DNA of 64,000 nucleotides from CAWAYH01 sp963786195. Its GTDB lineage: Bacteria > Acidobacteriota > Vicinamibacteria > Vicinamibacterales > 2-12-FULL-66-21. Of this stretch, positions 9,688-20,897 are shown piece by piece (the first letter of the stretch is position 1; each line of letters starts with the position of its first letter). Made by a program: the position numbers and the translations under genes. The DNA is taken from the NCBI GenBank assembly GCA_963786195.1, contig CAWAYH010000005.1, forward strand, positions 186,001-250,000, written 5' to 3'. The notes below the pieces were generated by a model. It did not search any database and was not told where the DNA came from. It saw nothing but the letters and a program-made list of their open reading frames with translations.

Positions 9688-12275
9688 ATGCGGCTCTACC
9701 GCGCGCTCCTTCACCTCTATCCGTCGTCGTTTCGGGCCGAATACGGCGAGGAAATGGCAGCGGTGTTTCGAAACCGGCTCCGCGACGCTGGCGGCGCCTC
9801 TGGGCGCGTGGGCCTCTGGTTCCGCGCAATCGCCGACATCGCGGCGAATGCCCTCGCGGTCCACTGGGACACCCTCGAGCACGATCTGCGGTACACGGCC
9901 CGATCGCTGGCGCACGCGCGCGGGTTCGCGCTGACCGCGATCGTGATCGTGGCGCTGGGCGTCGGGGCCAACACGGCGGCATTCTCGGTGACCGACTTCG
10001 TGTTGTTCCGCCCGTTGCCCGTCAAGGACGCCCATCGCCTCGTCACCGTCTGGCAGACCGCGCCTGGCTACGCCCGCATGGAGCTGTCGCCGGCCAACTA
10101 CCGGGACTGGCGTCAGGCCGCAACCTCGTTCGAGCAGGCGGGACTCCACACGCAGTCGGCGACCACGCTCATCAGGGACGGCGAACCGGAGCGCCTGCTC
10201 GGCGCGTCGGTCAGCGCGGATCTGTTCCCGACGCTCGGCGTGCGGGCTGCGCTCGGACGGATCTTCGCGGAAGGAGATGACGCCGAGGGCGCGACGCCCA
10301 CGATCGTGCTGAGCCACGGGTTGTGGCGGACCGCGTTTGGCGGCGATCCCGCCGTCCTCGGGAGCAAGCTGACGCTCGAGGATGGTCCGTACACCGTCAT
10401 CGGCGTGATGCCGCCGGACTTCGCGTTCCCCGGACGCGACGTCGAGTTCTGGGTGCCGCTGGTGTTCACGCCAGACGACTACCAGGATCGCGGGAACAAC
10501 TCGGTACCTACTGGGTTGCCCGATTGAAGCCCGGCGCGACGCTGGAGAGCGCCCGGGCCGAGATGAACGTCATCGCGGCGCAGAGCCGCAAGCAGTACCC
10601 CAAGGACAACGAGAACACCGGCGCGGCCGTCAACCGTCTGCGCGACGATCTATCCCGCGGCTCCGGCCCGGTGTTCGCCGCGCTGACCGGTGCCGCTTTC
10701 TGCGTGCTGGTCATCGTCTGCGCCAACCTCGCGAACCTGCTGCTCGCCCGCGCGCTCGGCCGGCGTCACGAGTTCGCGGCGCGCATCGCGCTTGGCGCCG
10801 GCCGCGAACGCCTGATCCGTCAGCTGGCCACGGAGAGCACGGTTCTCGCCGTGCTCGGCGGGGCACTCGGCGTCCTGCTGGCCACGGTATTCGTGCCGCT
10901 GCTGTGGCGGCTCGTGCCGGCCACCATGCCCACATCTACGACGCCACACGTCGATCTCCGGGTGCTGCTGTTTGCGGGTGTGTTGACGCTCGTCACCGCG
11001 GTCGCATTCGGCGTGGCGCCCATGCTGCACACGATTTCCGGGACGGACGTCCGCGCGTTGCGCGACGGGGCCCGCACGACCGGCGGCCGAAAGGAACGAC
11101 TCCGCAACGCGCTCGTTGTCGGCGAGATCATGGCGTCGATCGTGCTGCTGGTCGTCACCGGGCTGCTCATTCGCGCGATGTGGACGATTCAGGCGAGAGA
11201 TCCGGGCTTCCGTGCCGAAGGCGTGCTGACCGTTCGAACGCCGCTCGCGATCCCCAAGTACGCAGTGACCAACCGTCGCGCCGACTTCTACAACCGCGTC
11301 CTCGAGCAGGTCCGCGCGCTTCCTGGTGTCTCCAGCGCTGCGTACATCTCGTCCGTGCCGATGCTCTGGGGCGGCGGGATCTGGCCGGTCGGGATCAAGG
11401 GAGTGGAAGTCGAGCGCCGGGCCAACAACACGGCGAGCATGCGGTATGCGACCCCGGGGTTCTTTGCCACCATGCAGATCCCGCTGCGCGCGGGACGGGA
11501 CATCAGCGAGCGCGACACCGCGAAGACCGAGTTCGTCGCCGTCATCAGCCAGTCGCTCGTCGATCGGTATTGGCCGAATCAGGATCCCATCGGCCGCCGG
11601 TTCAACTTCGCGTTCAAGGACCGCACGATTGTCGGCGTCGTCGGCAACGTGCGCGTTCGCGGTCTCGAGCGCGAGAGTGAGCCGCAGGTGTATCTGCCAT
11701 ACAGGCAGGTCGATGACGGATGGACGCTGGGCTACATGCCGAAGGATCTGGTGATCAGCGCGTCGACGTCGCACGACGCGCTGGTGCCGGCCGTTCGCCG
11801 CATCATCCGCGACGCGGATCCGCAGCAACCCATCGCCCGCGTCCAGTCGATGGCGGACATCGTCGATGCTGAAACCGCCGCGCGGTCGACCCAGGTCCGC
11901 GTGCTGGCAGGGTTCGCGTTCGTCGCGTTCCTGCTCGCCGCGATCGGCATACACGGCGTGCTCGCCTTTGCGGTCTCGCAGCGAACGGCGGAGATCGGCG
12001 TCCGCATCGCGCTGGGCGCGCAGCGGCGGGACATCTTTTCCATGGTCTTCAGGCGCGGGGTCCTGCTCGTCGTCGCCGGGCTGATCCCCGGACTGGTGCT
12101 CGCGTATCTGGCCGGACGCTCGCTGCAGGCGCTCCTCGTCGGCGTCACTCCCGCCGATGCCAGCACGCTGGCGGCGGTGACCGGGTTGACCGTGCTGATG
12201 ACATTCGCGGGCACGCTCCTGCCCACGCTGCGCGCCGTCCGCGTGGATCCCATCAAGGCCATTCGCGCCGAGTGA
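9688..12275 (+). CDS. ADOP-family duplicated FtsX/MacB permease (one frameshift)
   Basis: About 860 residues. The N-terminal prefix (MRLYRALLHLYPSSFRAEYG) resembles that of the permease at 4694 and precedes the helix FALTAIVIVALGVGANTAAF. Both MacB-PCD/FtsX halves are present: VIVCANLANLLLARALGRRHE in the first block, then AAIGIHGVLAFAVSQRTAEI and the C-terminal RVDPIKAIRAE. The frame changes once near 10500, between GNNSV and YWVARLKPGATLE, so one indel is inferred. It is transcribed from a strong promoter at 9576-9603 and carries no adjacent ATPase or accessory gene. Likely role: envelope transporter or mechanotransmission permease of unknown substrate. Confidence 0.88.
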
Positions 12276-12307
12276 GGCCGCGGACAACACGGGCAACACC
12301 GACTGAG

Positions 12308-13886
12308 CTACTGCTTGGCGATCGCGCTCGCGCCGCCGCGGAGGACGTACTTCTGGACCTTCCCGGTCGCGGTCTTGGGCAGCGCCTCGATGAAATGGAA
12401 GCCGCTCGGAACCTTGAAATGCGCGAGGTGTTCGCGAGCGAACTGACGCAGGTCGTCCTCGGACGCCGCGGCGCCCGGTCGGAGGACGACGAACGCGTGA
12501 GGTGATTCGCCCCAGCGCTCGTCTGCCAGGCCCACGACCGCGACCTCGAGCACGGCGGCGTGGCGCAGGAGCATTCCCTCGACTTCCACCGACGAGATGT
12601 TCTCGCCGCCGCTGATGATCACGTCCTTGAACCGATCGCGAATTTCGACGAACCCGTCGGCATGGACGACGGCGGCGTCGCCGCTGTGAAACCAGCCGTC
12701 GCGAATGGCCGCAGCTGTGGCGGCCGGATCGTTGAAATAGCCAGCCATCACGACGTTGCCCCGCGCGACGATCTCGCCCAGCGTCCTCCCGTCGCGTGGC
12801 ACCTCTGAGCCCTGGTCGTCTACGACCCGCACTTCGCCGGACGTGACCAGCTCGACGCCCTGGCGCGCCTTGATTGCCGCGCGTTCATCCGCGGGCAGGC
12901 TGTCGTGCTCGGGCCGGGCCTCGCATACCGTAATGAACGGCGCCGTCTCCGTCAGGCCGTAGACGTGCGTGACCGTCCAGCCGTAGTCCTTCTCGATGCG
13001 GGCGATCGTGACGGCTGCCGGCGGCGCCCCCGCGGTCAGCACGCGGACGCCGGCGCGAACCCCGCGGCTGACCTCGGGTGGCGCGTTGGCCAGGCCGATG
13101 AGCACCGTCGGCGCCGCGCACAGCATGGTGATGCGCTCGCGCGCGATGTGATCGAACACCGAGACCGGGTCCACCTTCCGCAGGCACACGTGCGTCGCGC
13201 CGACGGCCGTGACGGTCCAGACGAACGTCCATCCGTTCGCGTGGAACATCGGGAGTGTCCACAGGTACCGATCGGCGGGGCTCATCGGCGCGTGAATGAG
13301 CGTCCCCACGCTGTTCATCCACGCGGTGCGATGCGTGATCATGACGCCCTTGGGGCGTGACGTCGTGCCGCTGGTGTAGTTGATCGTCAGGAGGTCGCTC
13401 TCCGTGATCGGGTAGTGTCCGGCTTCAGCCGGACCCGCTGCCGCGACCGCCGCTTCGTAGTCCTCCCACCCGTCGCGCGCACCCTCCAGCGCGACGAATC
13501 GCCGCACCTGAGGGAGGTCGGCCCTGATGCTGTCGACGGCGTCGAGATAGTCCGCGTGGGCGCACACCACGCACGCGCCGCTGTGGTTGATCAGGTACCG
13601 GAAGTCGTCCGGCGTCAGTCGGTAGTTCAGCGGGACCAGCACGGCGCCGATCATGGGAACCGCGTAGAACGCCTCGAGGTTCGCGTGGGTGTTAGGGGCG
13701 ATGTAGGCGACGCGGTCGCCCTGCCGCACGCCGGACGCGTACAGATGCGATGCCCAACGCTCGCACCGATCGTAGAACTGGCCGTAGGTCAGCCGCAGCG
13801 CCCCATCGACGACCGCTTCGCGGTCGCTGTAGAGGCGCCGGGCGCGGCGCATGAACTCGAGCGGCGTCAGGGGGACTTCGATTCAC
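12308..13886 (-). CDS. Acyl-CoA synthetase / AMP-dependent ligase (indel near start)
   Basis: Adenylate-forming enzyme of about 525 residues, of the fatty acyl-CoA synthetase (AcsM/DMSP-lyase-like ligase) type. Motifs are YTSGTTSRPKGVMITH (phosphate-binding loop), VYGLTETAP, and GWFHSGDAAV with DRFKDVIISGGENIS at the hinge; the catalytic lysine lies in PKTATGKVQK. An uninterrupted frame starts at ATG 13852, but the natural start is probably GTG 13886, with SD GAGGG at the right distance. One extra C in the five-base run at 13871-13875 shifts the frame; dropping it gives MNRSPLTPLEFMRRARRLY, a normal N-terminus. It activates a medium/long-chain or aromatic acid to its CoA thioester in the cytoplasm. 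Confidence 0.9.
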
Positions 13887-13916
13887 GCAATATACCCTCA
13901 TTGGGGTTTACGAGGT

Positions 13917-15629
13917 TCAGGGGTTCAACGTGAAGAAGTGGACTTCCACCTGGGCCGGGAACACCGTGATGCCGGCGCGAGTCACGCCTCCGGCCGCGTC
14001 GACCGACAACTTCTTGAGCCGAGGCAGTCTGACTAAGTGCGCGAGCCCGGCGTCGCTCAGCCCCGCGCACCCTTCGAGCGCGATGTCTTCGAGCGACGTC
14101 ATGCCGCCCAGGATCTCCAGACTCCGATCGGTAATCTGCGTTTGACCTGCGTAGTACTCCGCAGCCGCGTGAGCCCCGCGATGTGCGCCGTGGCTTCATC
14201 GCCGGTGTTGCGGCAGTACATGCACGTCAGCTTCTCGAGCTGCGCGCACCGCCCGACGTGGCGGAAGCCGTGGTCGGACACGTCCATCGGCATGAGCCAT
14301 GTGAGCGCGGGGAAGCGAGGCAACGCGGCCAGCGAGTCGTCATCGACGAACTTGCAGCTGACGGCGAGGCCCTTGAGCGCCGGCATGTTCGCGAGCGCCA
14401 CGAACCCGCGCCCCTGCAGGTTCGGGCACTGGCGTCCCCAGATGTACTCGATGGTCTGCGACCGGCTCAGCGTGTCGAAGCCCTGGTCGGTTGCGACGGT
14501 GCCCTGTGCCATCAGCATGCGGAGTTTTCGGGATCGCGGCGATGTGACGCATGGCGGTGTCATCGCACAGTTGTCCCTGACATCCGAGCGCTCCGAGGTT
14601 CGGCATCCGTGAGAGCGGCGCCAGCCCGGCAGACGTCAGCGCCGAGCAGTGCCAGAAGAAGCCGAGACCGAACACGCCCTCCAGGCCGGCGAGACTCGCG
14701 GCGCCTGCGTCGCTGAACGGTCCGTCCACGAGGAGGTAGTTCGGCTCGGCATCGCTGAACGTCATCAGGTCGTAGACCGGTTCGCCGCCCTGCCACCGTT
14801 TGAAGACTGGGAGGTCGTGCAGCATCCGCAGTCCCTCATCGGTCATGAGCCTGCCGGTCTTGAGCAGCCGCAGCCGTGGCTTGCCCCGCAGCGCCCGGAT
14901 TGCGCCGTCGCCGGTGGGCGAGCCCAGTAGATCGACGCGTTCCAGCTTGTCGCACGACGACAGATTGGAGACGCCGGCGTCGGAGATGCCCGACTGCCAG
15001 CACATCTGGAACCGCCGCAGCTCCGGAAGCTGCCGCAGCACCTCGAGTCCGCGATCGGTCAGGCGTCCTCCCGGATACTCGCTCAGATCCAGATCCTCGA
15101 GCTGCGGCATCCGCGCCAGATGCGTCAGGCCGTCGTCAGTCACGTGCCGGGAGCCGCCGAGGTTCAGGCGCGTGAGGTGCTCCACCTGCGCCACACGCTC
15201 GAGTCCCGCGTCTGTCAGCTGTCCGTTCGCGTTCAGGCTCGTGATGTCGTACTCGCGGATCACCGCGACGATCGTGTCCCAGTCCCGGTCGGTCATGGGT
15301 TGCCGCGGCTCGATCGTGTTCTCCGCCCAGTCGATCCTGTAGAAGGGCGGATGCGAGCTCAGCCCGGCGGGCGCCGACCGCAGATCTTCCGGTGTCAGCG
15401 ATTCGACATGGTGCACGAGCGTTGGCCAGCTCTCGAAGCCGTACTCTCGAGCCAACGCGAACTGCGCATCGGTGAGTGCCGGCTCGGACGCGCCTGTCTT
15501 GTGCGCACGCACGCGAGTGGCAGCGGCGGCGTCGCCGTCGCGCCATGCGCGCAGCAGATCCTTGGCCTGCTTGCGAAGCTGCTCGAGGGACGGACGATGG
15601 GGAAGGCGGGCGGACGGGTGATCGGCCAT
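13917..15629 (-). CDS. Leucine-rich-repeat protein with acidobacterial N-terminal helical module (two frameshifts)
   Basis: About 570 residues. It starts at ATG 15629 with a clear SD (AAAGGAGA). Residues 1-75 (SLEQLRKQAKDLLRAWRDGD, ALAREYGFESWPTLVHHVE) are the helical leader often found on acidobacterial ankyrin-type proteins. From about residue 120 the chain is a run of RNI-type LRRs with the recurring pattern LTDAGLERVAQVEHLTRLNL. Frame changes near 14525 and 14150 are inferred indels, because repeats resume immediately (YYAGQTQITDRSLEIL). No signal peptide or membrane helix is seen, so it is probably cytoplasmic and protein-binding. Partner and role are unknown. Confidence 0.8.
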
Positions 15630-15848
15630 GGCGATCTCCTTTCAACGACCGCTCGCGTCCGCACGACGAGCCTGAAAGAAGATCGGATGGTGAACCGCCA
15701 CTGACGCAGGTGGGCTCGGCCCTTTCCGCGGACAGGATGCGCCCTGCAGCGCACGCGGTACGGTAGCACCTGTTTGCGCGCCGGGCAAGATTGGATTCGA
15801 CCTCGGCGCGCGCCGTCACAAATGTGGGATGGCGTGGCGATTATTCAT

Positions 15849-15877
15849 TGACAAGCCGACACGCCTGGGCTACAAGG
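15849..15877 (+). promoter_or_regulatory. Sigma70-like promoter of gntR
   Basis: TTGACA (15849-15854) and TACAAG (15872-15877) are separated by 17 bases, which places the start site near 15884, inside the palindrome at 15883-15902. The rest of the 15630-15917 gap shows nothing recognisable. Confidence 0.6.
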
Positions 15878-15882
15878 GTCCC

Positions 15883-15902
15883 TGTTATCGAAACATAACA
15901 GT
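15883..15902. promoter_or_regulatory. Palindromic GntR-type operator CTGTTAT-N6-ATAACAG
   Basis: Perfect 7-base arms flank six bases, immediately downstream of the gntR -10 box. The core TGTTA-N8-TAACA recurs once in the window, at 34269-34286. Autoregulation by the adjacent GntR protein is inferred. Confidence 0.65.
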
Positions 15903-15917
15903 TACACCTGCAGTCGA

Positions 15918-16877
15918 ATGCACCTCTTTCACTACGATCCGGAGGCGGGCATCCCGGCCCACGTCCAGCTCAAGGAGCAGGTGAAGGTGGCGCTCGCCCT
16001 CGGCTCGCTGCGGCCGGGCGATCTCCTGCCCTCCATCCGGAAAGTCGAAGAAGACCTCGGCGTCGGGCGCATGCTCGTCCGCAAGGCCTATCAACAGCTG
16101 CAGGACATCGGGCTGGTCCGCATCATCCACGGAAAGGGCGCGGTCGTCTCGGAGCAGCCGCGCGCCAACGGCCGGCTCATGGTCAAGGCCGACACGATCA
16201 TCCGGAAGCTGGTGGAGTCGCTGAGCCGGGAAGGCCTCGATCCCGTGTCGTTCTCGCGGTTGTTGCAGCAGCGGCTGAACGCGGAGGACTTCCGGTCCCC
16301 GCGCGTGCTCTACGTGGATTCGAGCGAGGTGCTGGCCCGGGAACTGGGGCAGCAGCTCCAGCAGTCGCTCGGCGTACGCGTCCGAACGACGTCGGTGCCG
16401 CTCCTGCGCGGGCAGCGTCAGTCGATTTCCCGCGAAACCCAGGTGCTCGTCAGCTACTACTACCTCGAGGACGTGCGCCGCATCATCGGCCGGCGCACCG
16501 ACCGGATTCTTCCGGTGTCGTGGGATTACGACGCGGTGTTCGTCGAGCGGCTGCGAAGTCTGCCGCTCGGTTCCTCCGTGCTGCTCCTTTATTACGAGGC
16601 CAGTCTTCGGGAGCAGGGCACGCGGCTCGCCATCGATGCCCTGCTCGATCGCGTGAAGGAACGCGAATTCAAGGTGGACGTGAAAGCGGTCGAGCGGGTC
16701 GGACGCCTCGGAGCGCTGGCCCGTTCCCGCTACGACGCCATCGTCGTCAGCAACCGGGTGTGGGACGAGCATGCGACCGTGCTGGAGAAGTCGCCGGATC
16801 GGTTCTGGCGGCTCTCGTCACGCGTCAATCCTCAGTCCCTGGAAGCGGTCCGCGACAAGCTCGGATTCGTCGTGTGA
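15918..16877 (+). CDS. GntR-family transcriptional regulator
   Basis: Complete 319-residue protein. Residues 10-75 form the GntR winged helix: IPAHVQLKEQVKVALALGSL, GDLLPSIRKVEEDLGVG and VRKAYQQLQDIGLVRIIHGKG. The C-terminal 200 residues are an alpha/beta domain with alternating strands (RVLYVDSSEVLARELG, LLLYYEASL, YDAIVVSN), resembling a periplasmic-binding-protein-like effector domain. It lies just upstream of the Oar-like receptor gene and behind its own palindrome. The likely role is a repressor responding to a small metabolite from the peptide catabolism region; the ligand is unknown. Confidence 0.88.
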   Translation: MHLFHYDPEAGIPAHVQLKEQVKVALALGSLRPGDLLPSIRKVEEDLGVGRMLVRKAYQQLQDIGLVRIIHGKGAVVSEQPRANGRLMVKADTIIRKLVESLSREGLDPVSFSRLLQQRLNAEDFRSPRVLYVDSSEVLARELGQQLQQSLGVRVRTTSVPLLRGQRQSISRETQVLVSYYYLEDVRRIIGRRTDRILPVSWDYDAVFVERLRSLPLGSSVLLLYYEASLREQGTRLAIDALLDRVKEREFKVDVKAVERVGRLGALARSRYDAIVVSNRVWDEHATVLEKSPDRFWRLSSRVNPQSLEAVRDKLGFVV

Positions 16878-16950
16878 CCGCCGGGAGTTCGGTGGTCGAG
16901 GCACAGGCAGTGGAGCGTTGGGCGGTCGCGTAAAGCGGAGGAGCCGAATC

Positions 16951-19900
16951 ATGACTGCGACAATCGAACACAAGGACGGCGGTCCCAATACGGCGCGATC
17001 CGTCGCGCGGCATCGGGGCGCCAGCTACCGCCTTCGGGCGCGGTTCGGACTGTGGACCGCGTTCCTGGCGATCGTGCTCGCGATGGGACTGGCCGCCAGC
17101 CCCGTTCACGCGCAGACGGCTACATCGACGACGGGGGTTGTCGTCGGCGTCGTGACCGATGCCACCGGCGGCGTGCTGCCGGGCGTCAGCGTCGTGCTCC
17201 TGGACCTGAACACGAACAGCGCCCGCGAAACGACGACGTCCAACTCCGGTCATTATTCATTCGCAAACGTTCTGCCGGGACGCTACCGGATCACGGCCGC
17301 GCTCGCCGGCTTCCAGCAGACGATCGTTCCCGAAATCGCCGTCGAGGTGAACAAGACGCAGTCGGTGGACATCCGGCTGGGCGTCGGTCAGATCAGCGAG
17401 GCCGTGGAGGTCACGGCGGGCGCTGCGACGGCCCTCCAGCGCAACGACTCGACCGTGACCAACACGATGAACGAGCTGACGGTGCAGCGGCTGCCGAACC
17501 CGACGCGCTCGATCGAATCGATCCAGTTCAACCAGCCGCTGGCGATCCCCTACTCGGGCGGCGTCGACAGCAGCCGTGGTCGTGCGGGTTCTGTGGCCGG
17601 CGCGCGGACCGACCAGAACACGTATACGCTCGATGGCGCGGACGTCTCCGACAACGTCGTCGGTGACGGGTTCCTCGAGACGCTGCCGTCGGCGATCGTT
17701 CCGCTGCCGGCTGAGAGCGTCGAGGAGTTCAGCGCCGCGACCACGAACGCCAACGCGACGTTCGGGCGCGGCAGCGGTGCGCAGTTCGTCGTCGTCACGA
17801 AACGCGGCACGAACCGATTCCGCGGCACGAGCTACTTCTACCGGCAGGACGACGCTTACAACGCGAACACCTGGAACCGCAATCGCCTTCAGCAGAGCAA
17901 GCCCCCGCTCGAGGACAACCGCGGCGGGTTTTCGCTGGGCGGTCCGCTCTACAGGGACAAGACGTTCTTCTTCACCAACTACGAGGCACGCCGTTTCCCG
18001 CGGACCTCGACCGTGAACCGCACGGTCCCGACCGATACGCTGAAAGCCGGGACTGCTGCTCTTCCGCGACGGCACGGGGAACATCGTGACCTACGACATG
18101 AAGGCGATGGATCCGCGCGGCATCGGGTTGAGTCCCGCCATCCGGGATTTCTATAACCTGCTGCCGGCGGGGAACGACATCACCGGCGGCGACGGCCTCA
18201 ACACGCTGCGTTTCACCGACGTCGCCGACACGTCGCTCAATCAGGACACGGTCGTCCTCCGGCTCGATCAGAACTTCTCGACCAACTGGCGCGCGGACAT
18301 CAATTATCGGTTCGGCAGCATCCGCGAGGTCGGCGCCGCGCAAGCGGACATCAGCGGCCTCCTGCCGGGGAACACGAAGGGCACAGCCGGTGGCGCTCGA
18401 GGATCTGCCGCGCGAGCCGCGGTTCCTGGCCGTGGGCCTGACCGGTCAGATCTCGCCGCGCTTCCTCAACGAGACGCGGCGTCTCGTACGTTCGCGGCTT
18501 CCTGGCGTTCACGCGCGTCGACCCGTTCCCGCAGGTGCCGGCACCAACGTGGCCATGGATGTCGGCGTGGTGGACGAGCCGATTGGCGTCAGCATCAACG
18601 GCGCGCGCTCGCAGGTCGCCAACCAGCACACGTATCAGGTGATCAACAACTCGACCTGGAACCGCGACAAGCACACGATGCTGTTCGGCGGCACCTGGCG
18701 GCGCGAGTATTGGTTCTTCCTGCGCACCGACCAGCTGAGCCGGGTCGTTGACGACACCGGTCGCGCTCGGTCAACACCGGCACGAACATCACGATTCCGA
18801 CGGCGGCGCGGCCGCCGACGTGCAGCGCGGGGCTGACGACCAACTGTCTGCTGGCGGCGGACGCCACCCGCTTCACGCAGCTGTTCGCCTCCTCGCTCGG
18901 GATGGTCGACAACGTCAGCGTGCTCGCGATGCGCGACACGAACCTGCAGCCGCTGCCGCTCGGCACGCCGCAGGACCTGGAGACCAGGGCCGACGCGTTC
19001 GAGTTCTACGTCAACGACACCTGGCGCGTCGAACTCGGCGCTGACGCTGAACCTCGGGTTGAGCTACCAGTTCAAGCTCGCGCCGAAGGAAAAGCTGGAT
19101 CGGTACGCGTATCCTGATCGATAACGGCACCGGCGAGGTGTTCAACAGCGAGGACTACATCAATCGCGCGCGCGCGGCGGCGCTCGCCGGCCAGGCCTAC
19201 AACCCCCAGCTGGCGTTCCAGCCGGTGACGAACGTGGGTGAGAGCAAGTACTACGAGACCGACTGGTCGAACCTCGGGCCGCGGCTCGCCGCGACCTGGA
19301 ACCCGCCGCTCGAGAAGGGCTGGCTGGGCTCGATCTTCAAACACGACAAGTCGTTGCTGCGCGGCGGCTATGCCCTGGTGTTCGATCGCACGAACAGCGT
19401 GCAGCACATCTTCGCCCTGGGCATGGGCTACGGCGAGAACCTGGCGCTGCTGGCGCCGCGCTGCAACGTGAGCGGCACGCCAGGCCCGGGCTGCCTGCCC
19501 GAACGGGCACCGATCCAGCTCGGCTCGTACCGCGTCGGTGTGGATGGCCTCGTCCCGACGCCGCCGCATCCGGTGGTGACGGCGCCGATCGTGCCGACCG
19601 TGCTGACGGTCACGGCGTACGCCGACTCGAAGATCAAGACGGGCCGCACGCACAGCTACAACTTCAGCTACCAGCGCACGCTGCCGTCGCGCATGGTGAT
19701 GGAGGCGGGCTGGGTGCTGCGGCTGGCGCGCGAACTGCCGCAGGCCTACGTCCTCAGCTCCGTCCCGTACTTCCACGTCGACAACGGCTCGCGCCAGACG
19801 TTCGCCCAGGCGTTCGATGCCATCGCGACGCAGCTGCGCGCGGGAACGGCGCCGGCAGCGGTGACGCCGCAGCCGTGGTTCGAGAATCAGCTCGCCGGCG

Positions 19901-20848
19901 GACAGACGGCGCTGATCGCTGCCGCGCAGAGCACGTCCTTCATCGACGGCAACCTGAGCCAGCTGTGGCTGCAGATCAATCAGCGCCGGATCCAGCTTGG
20001 CCAGCAGCCGCTGAGCAATCAGCAGATCCAGACGCTGTGGGCCCGCGGCGACGGCGGCAAGGCCGACTATCACGCCTTCTACGCGACGTTGCGGCGGCGG
20101 ATGTCGAGCGGGCTGACCTTCTCCGGCAGCTACACGCTGTCGAAGTCGATGGACCAGGCGGGCGTCCGGCAGAACGTCGTCAACGCGCCGTCGAGCGCGT
20201 TCGACCTCGACATCGACTGGGGTCCGGCCGACACCGATCGCCGCCACGTCCTGAACGTCACTGGCGTCTACGATCTGCCGTTCGGCAAGAACGGCGGCGG
20301 GTGGTCCATCCTGACCGGCGGCTGGTACGTCGCCGGGATCTTCACGGCGACGAGCGGCATTCCGCTGAACGTGTGTCAGCGCGCCGGCGTGTATGGCGGT
20401 GGCCTGGCGTTCACGGGCTGCGTCGGTGCGGTGCTCGAGCGGCGATCTCGATCTCGAGACCGGGCGTCTTCAAGGGCGTCACGGGCTCGGGCAACGTCGC
20501 CACGACCGGCAACCCGGCAGTCGGCGGCACGGGGCTCAACCTGTTCGAGAATCCCGAGGCGGCCTACAACGCCTTCCGGCGCGTGCTGATCTGAGTCAGG
20601 ATCAAACGTCGAGCCGCGGCAGCATCTACGGGCTGCCGCGCTGGAACTTCGACTTCTCCGTGGGCAAGCGCACCCGCGTTGCACGCAACGTGTACGTCGT
20701 GTTCACGGCGGAGATGATCAACGTGCTCAACCGTCTCCAGTTCGGCAACCCGGGGCTCAACCTCACGGCTCCGCAGAATTTCGGCGTGATCGACTCGCAG
20801 GGAGGAAATCCGCGCCAGATTCAGTTGGGCTTCAGGGTTGAATTCTGA
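16951..20848 (+). CDS. Oar-like TonB-dependent outer-membrane receptor with carboxypeptidase-regulatory domain (multiple frameshifts)
   Basis: About 1300 residues. ATG 16951 follows SD GGAGGAG. A cytoplasmic extension of about 30 residues and a hydrophobic helix end at SPVHAQ (signal cleavage near residue 55). Next come a CarboxypepD-reg domain (GVVTDATGGVLPGVSVVLLD, residues 62-145), a plug (TYTLDGADVSDNVVG) and a long beta-barrel with aromatic-rich strands, ending in RQIQLGFRVEF with the terminal Phe expected for BAM recognition. The coding potential hops among all three frames, with changes near 18050, 18380, 18490, 18540, 18750, 19100 and 20440-20590. The same density occurs in neighbours, so consensus error is favoured over pseudogene. 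These receptors import large substrates such as peptides or oligosaccharides with TonB-ExbBD. Confidence 0.85.
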
Positions 20849-20897
20849 ACATCCACGGAGTGGGTCCGCATCCGCGGGCCCACGACCCTGGAGGATC

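Noticed and set aside
15885..16772. Long minus-strand reading frame opposite gntR
   Set aside because: It is the antisense shadow of a clear GntR protein; its composition is Arg/His/Asp-rich with no family motif.
16951..20848. Calling the Oar-like receptor a pseudogene
   Set aside because: Frame changes are frequent but conserved strands continue across them to a proper terminal Phe, and neighbouring genes show the same error type.
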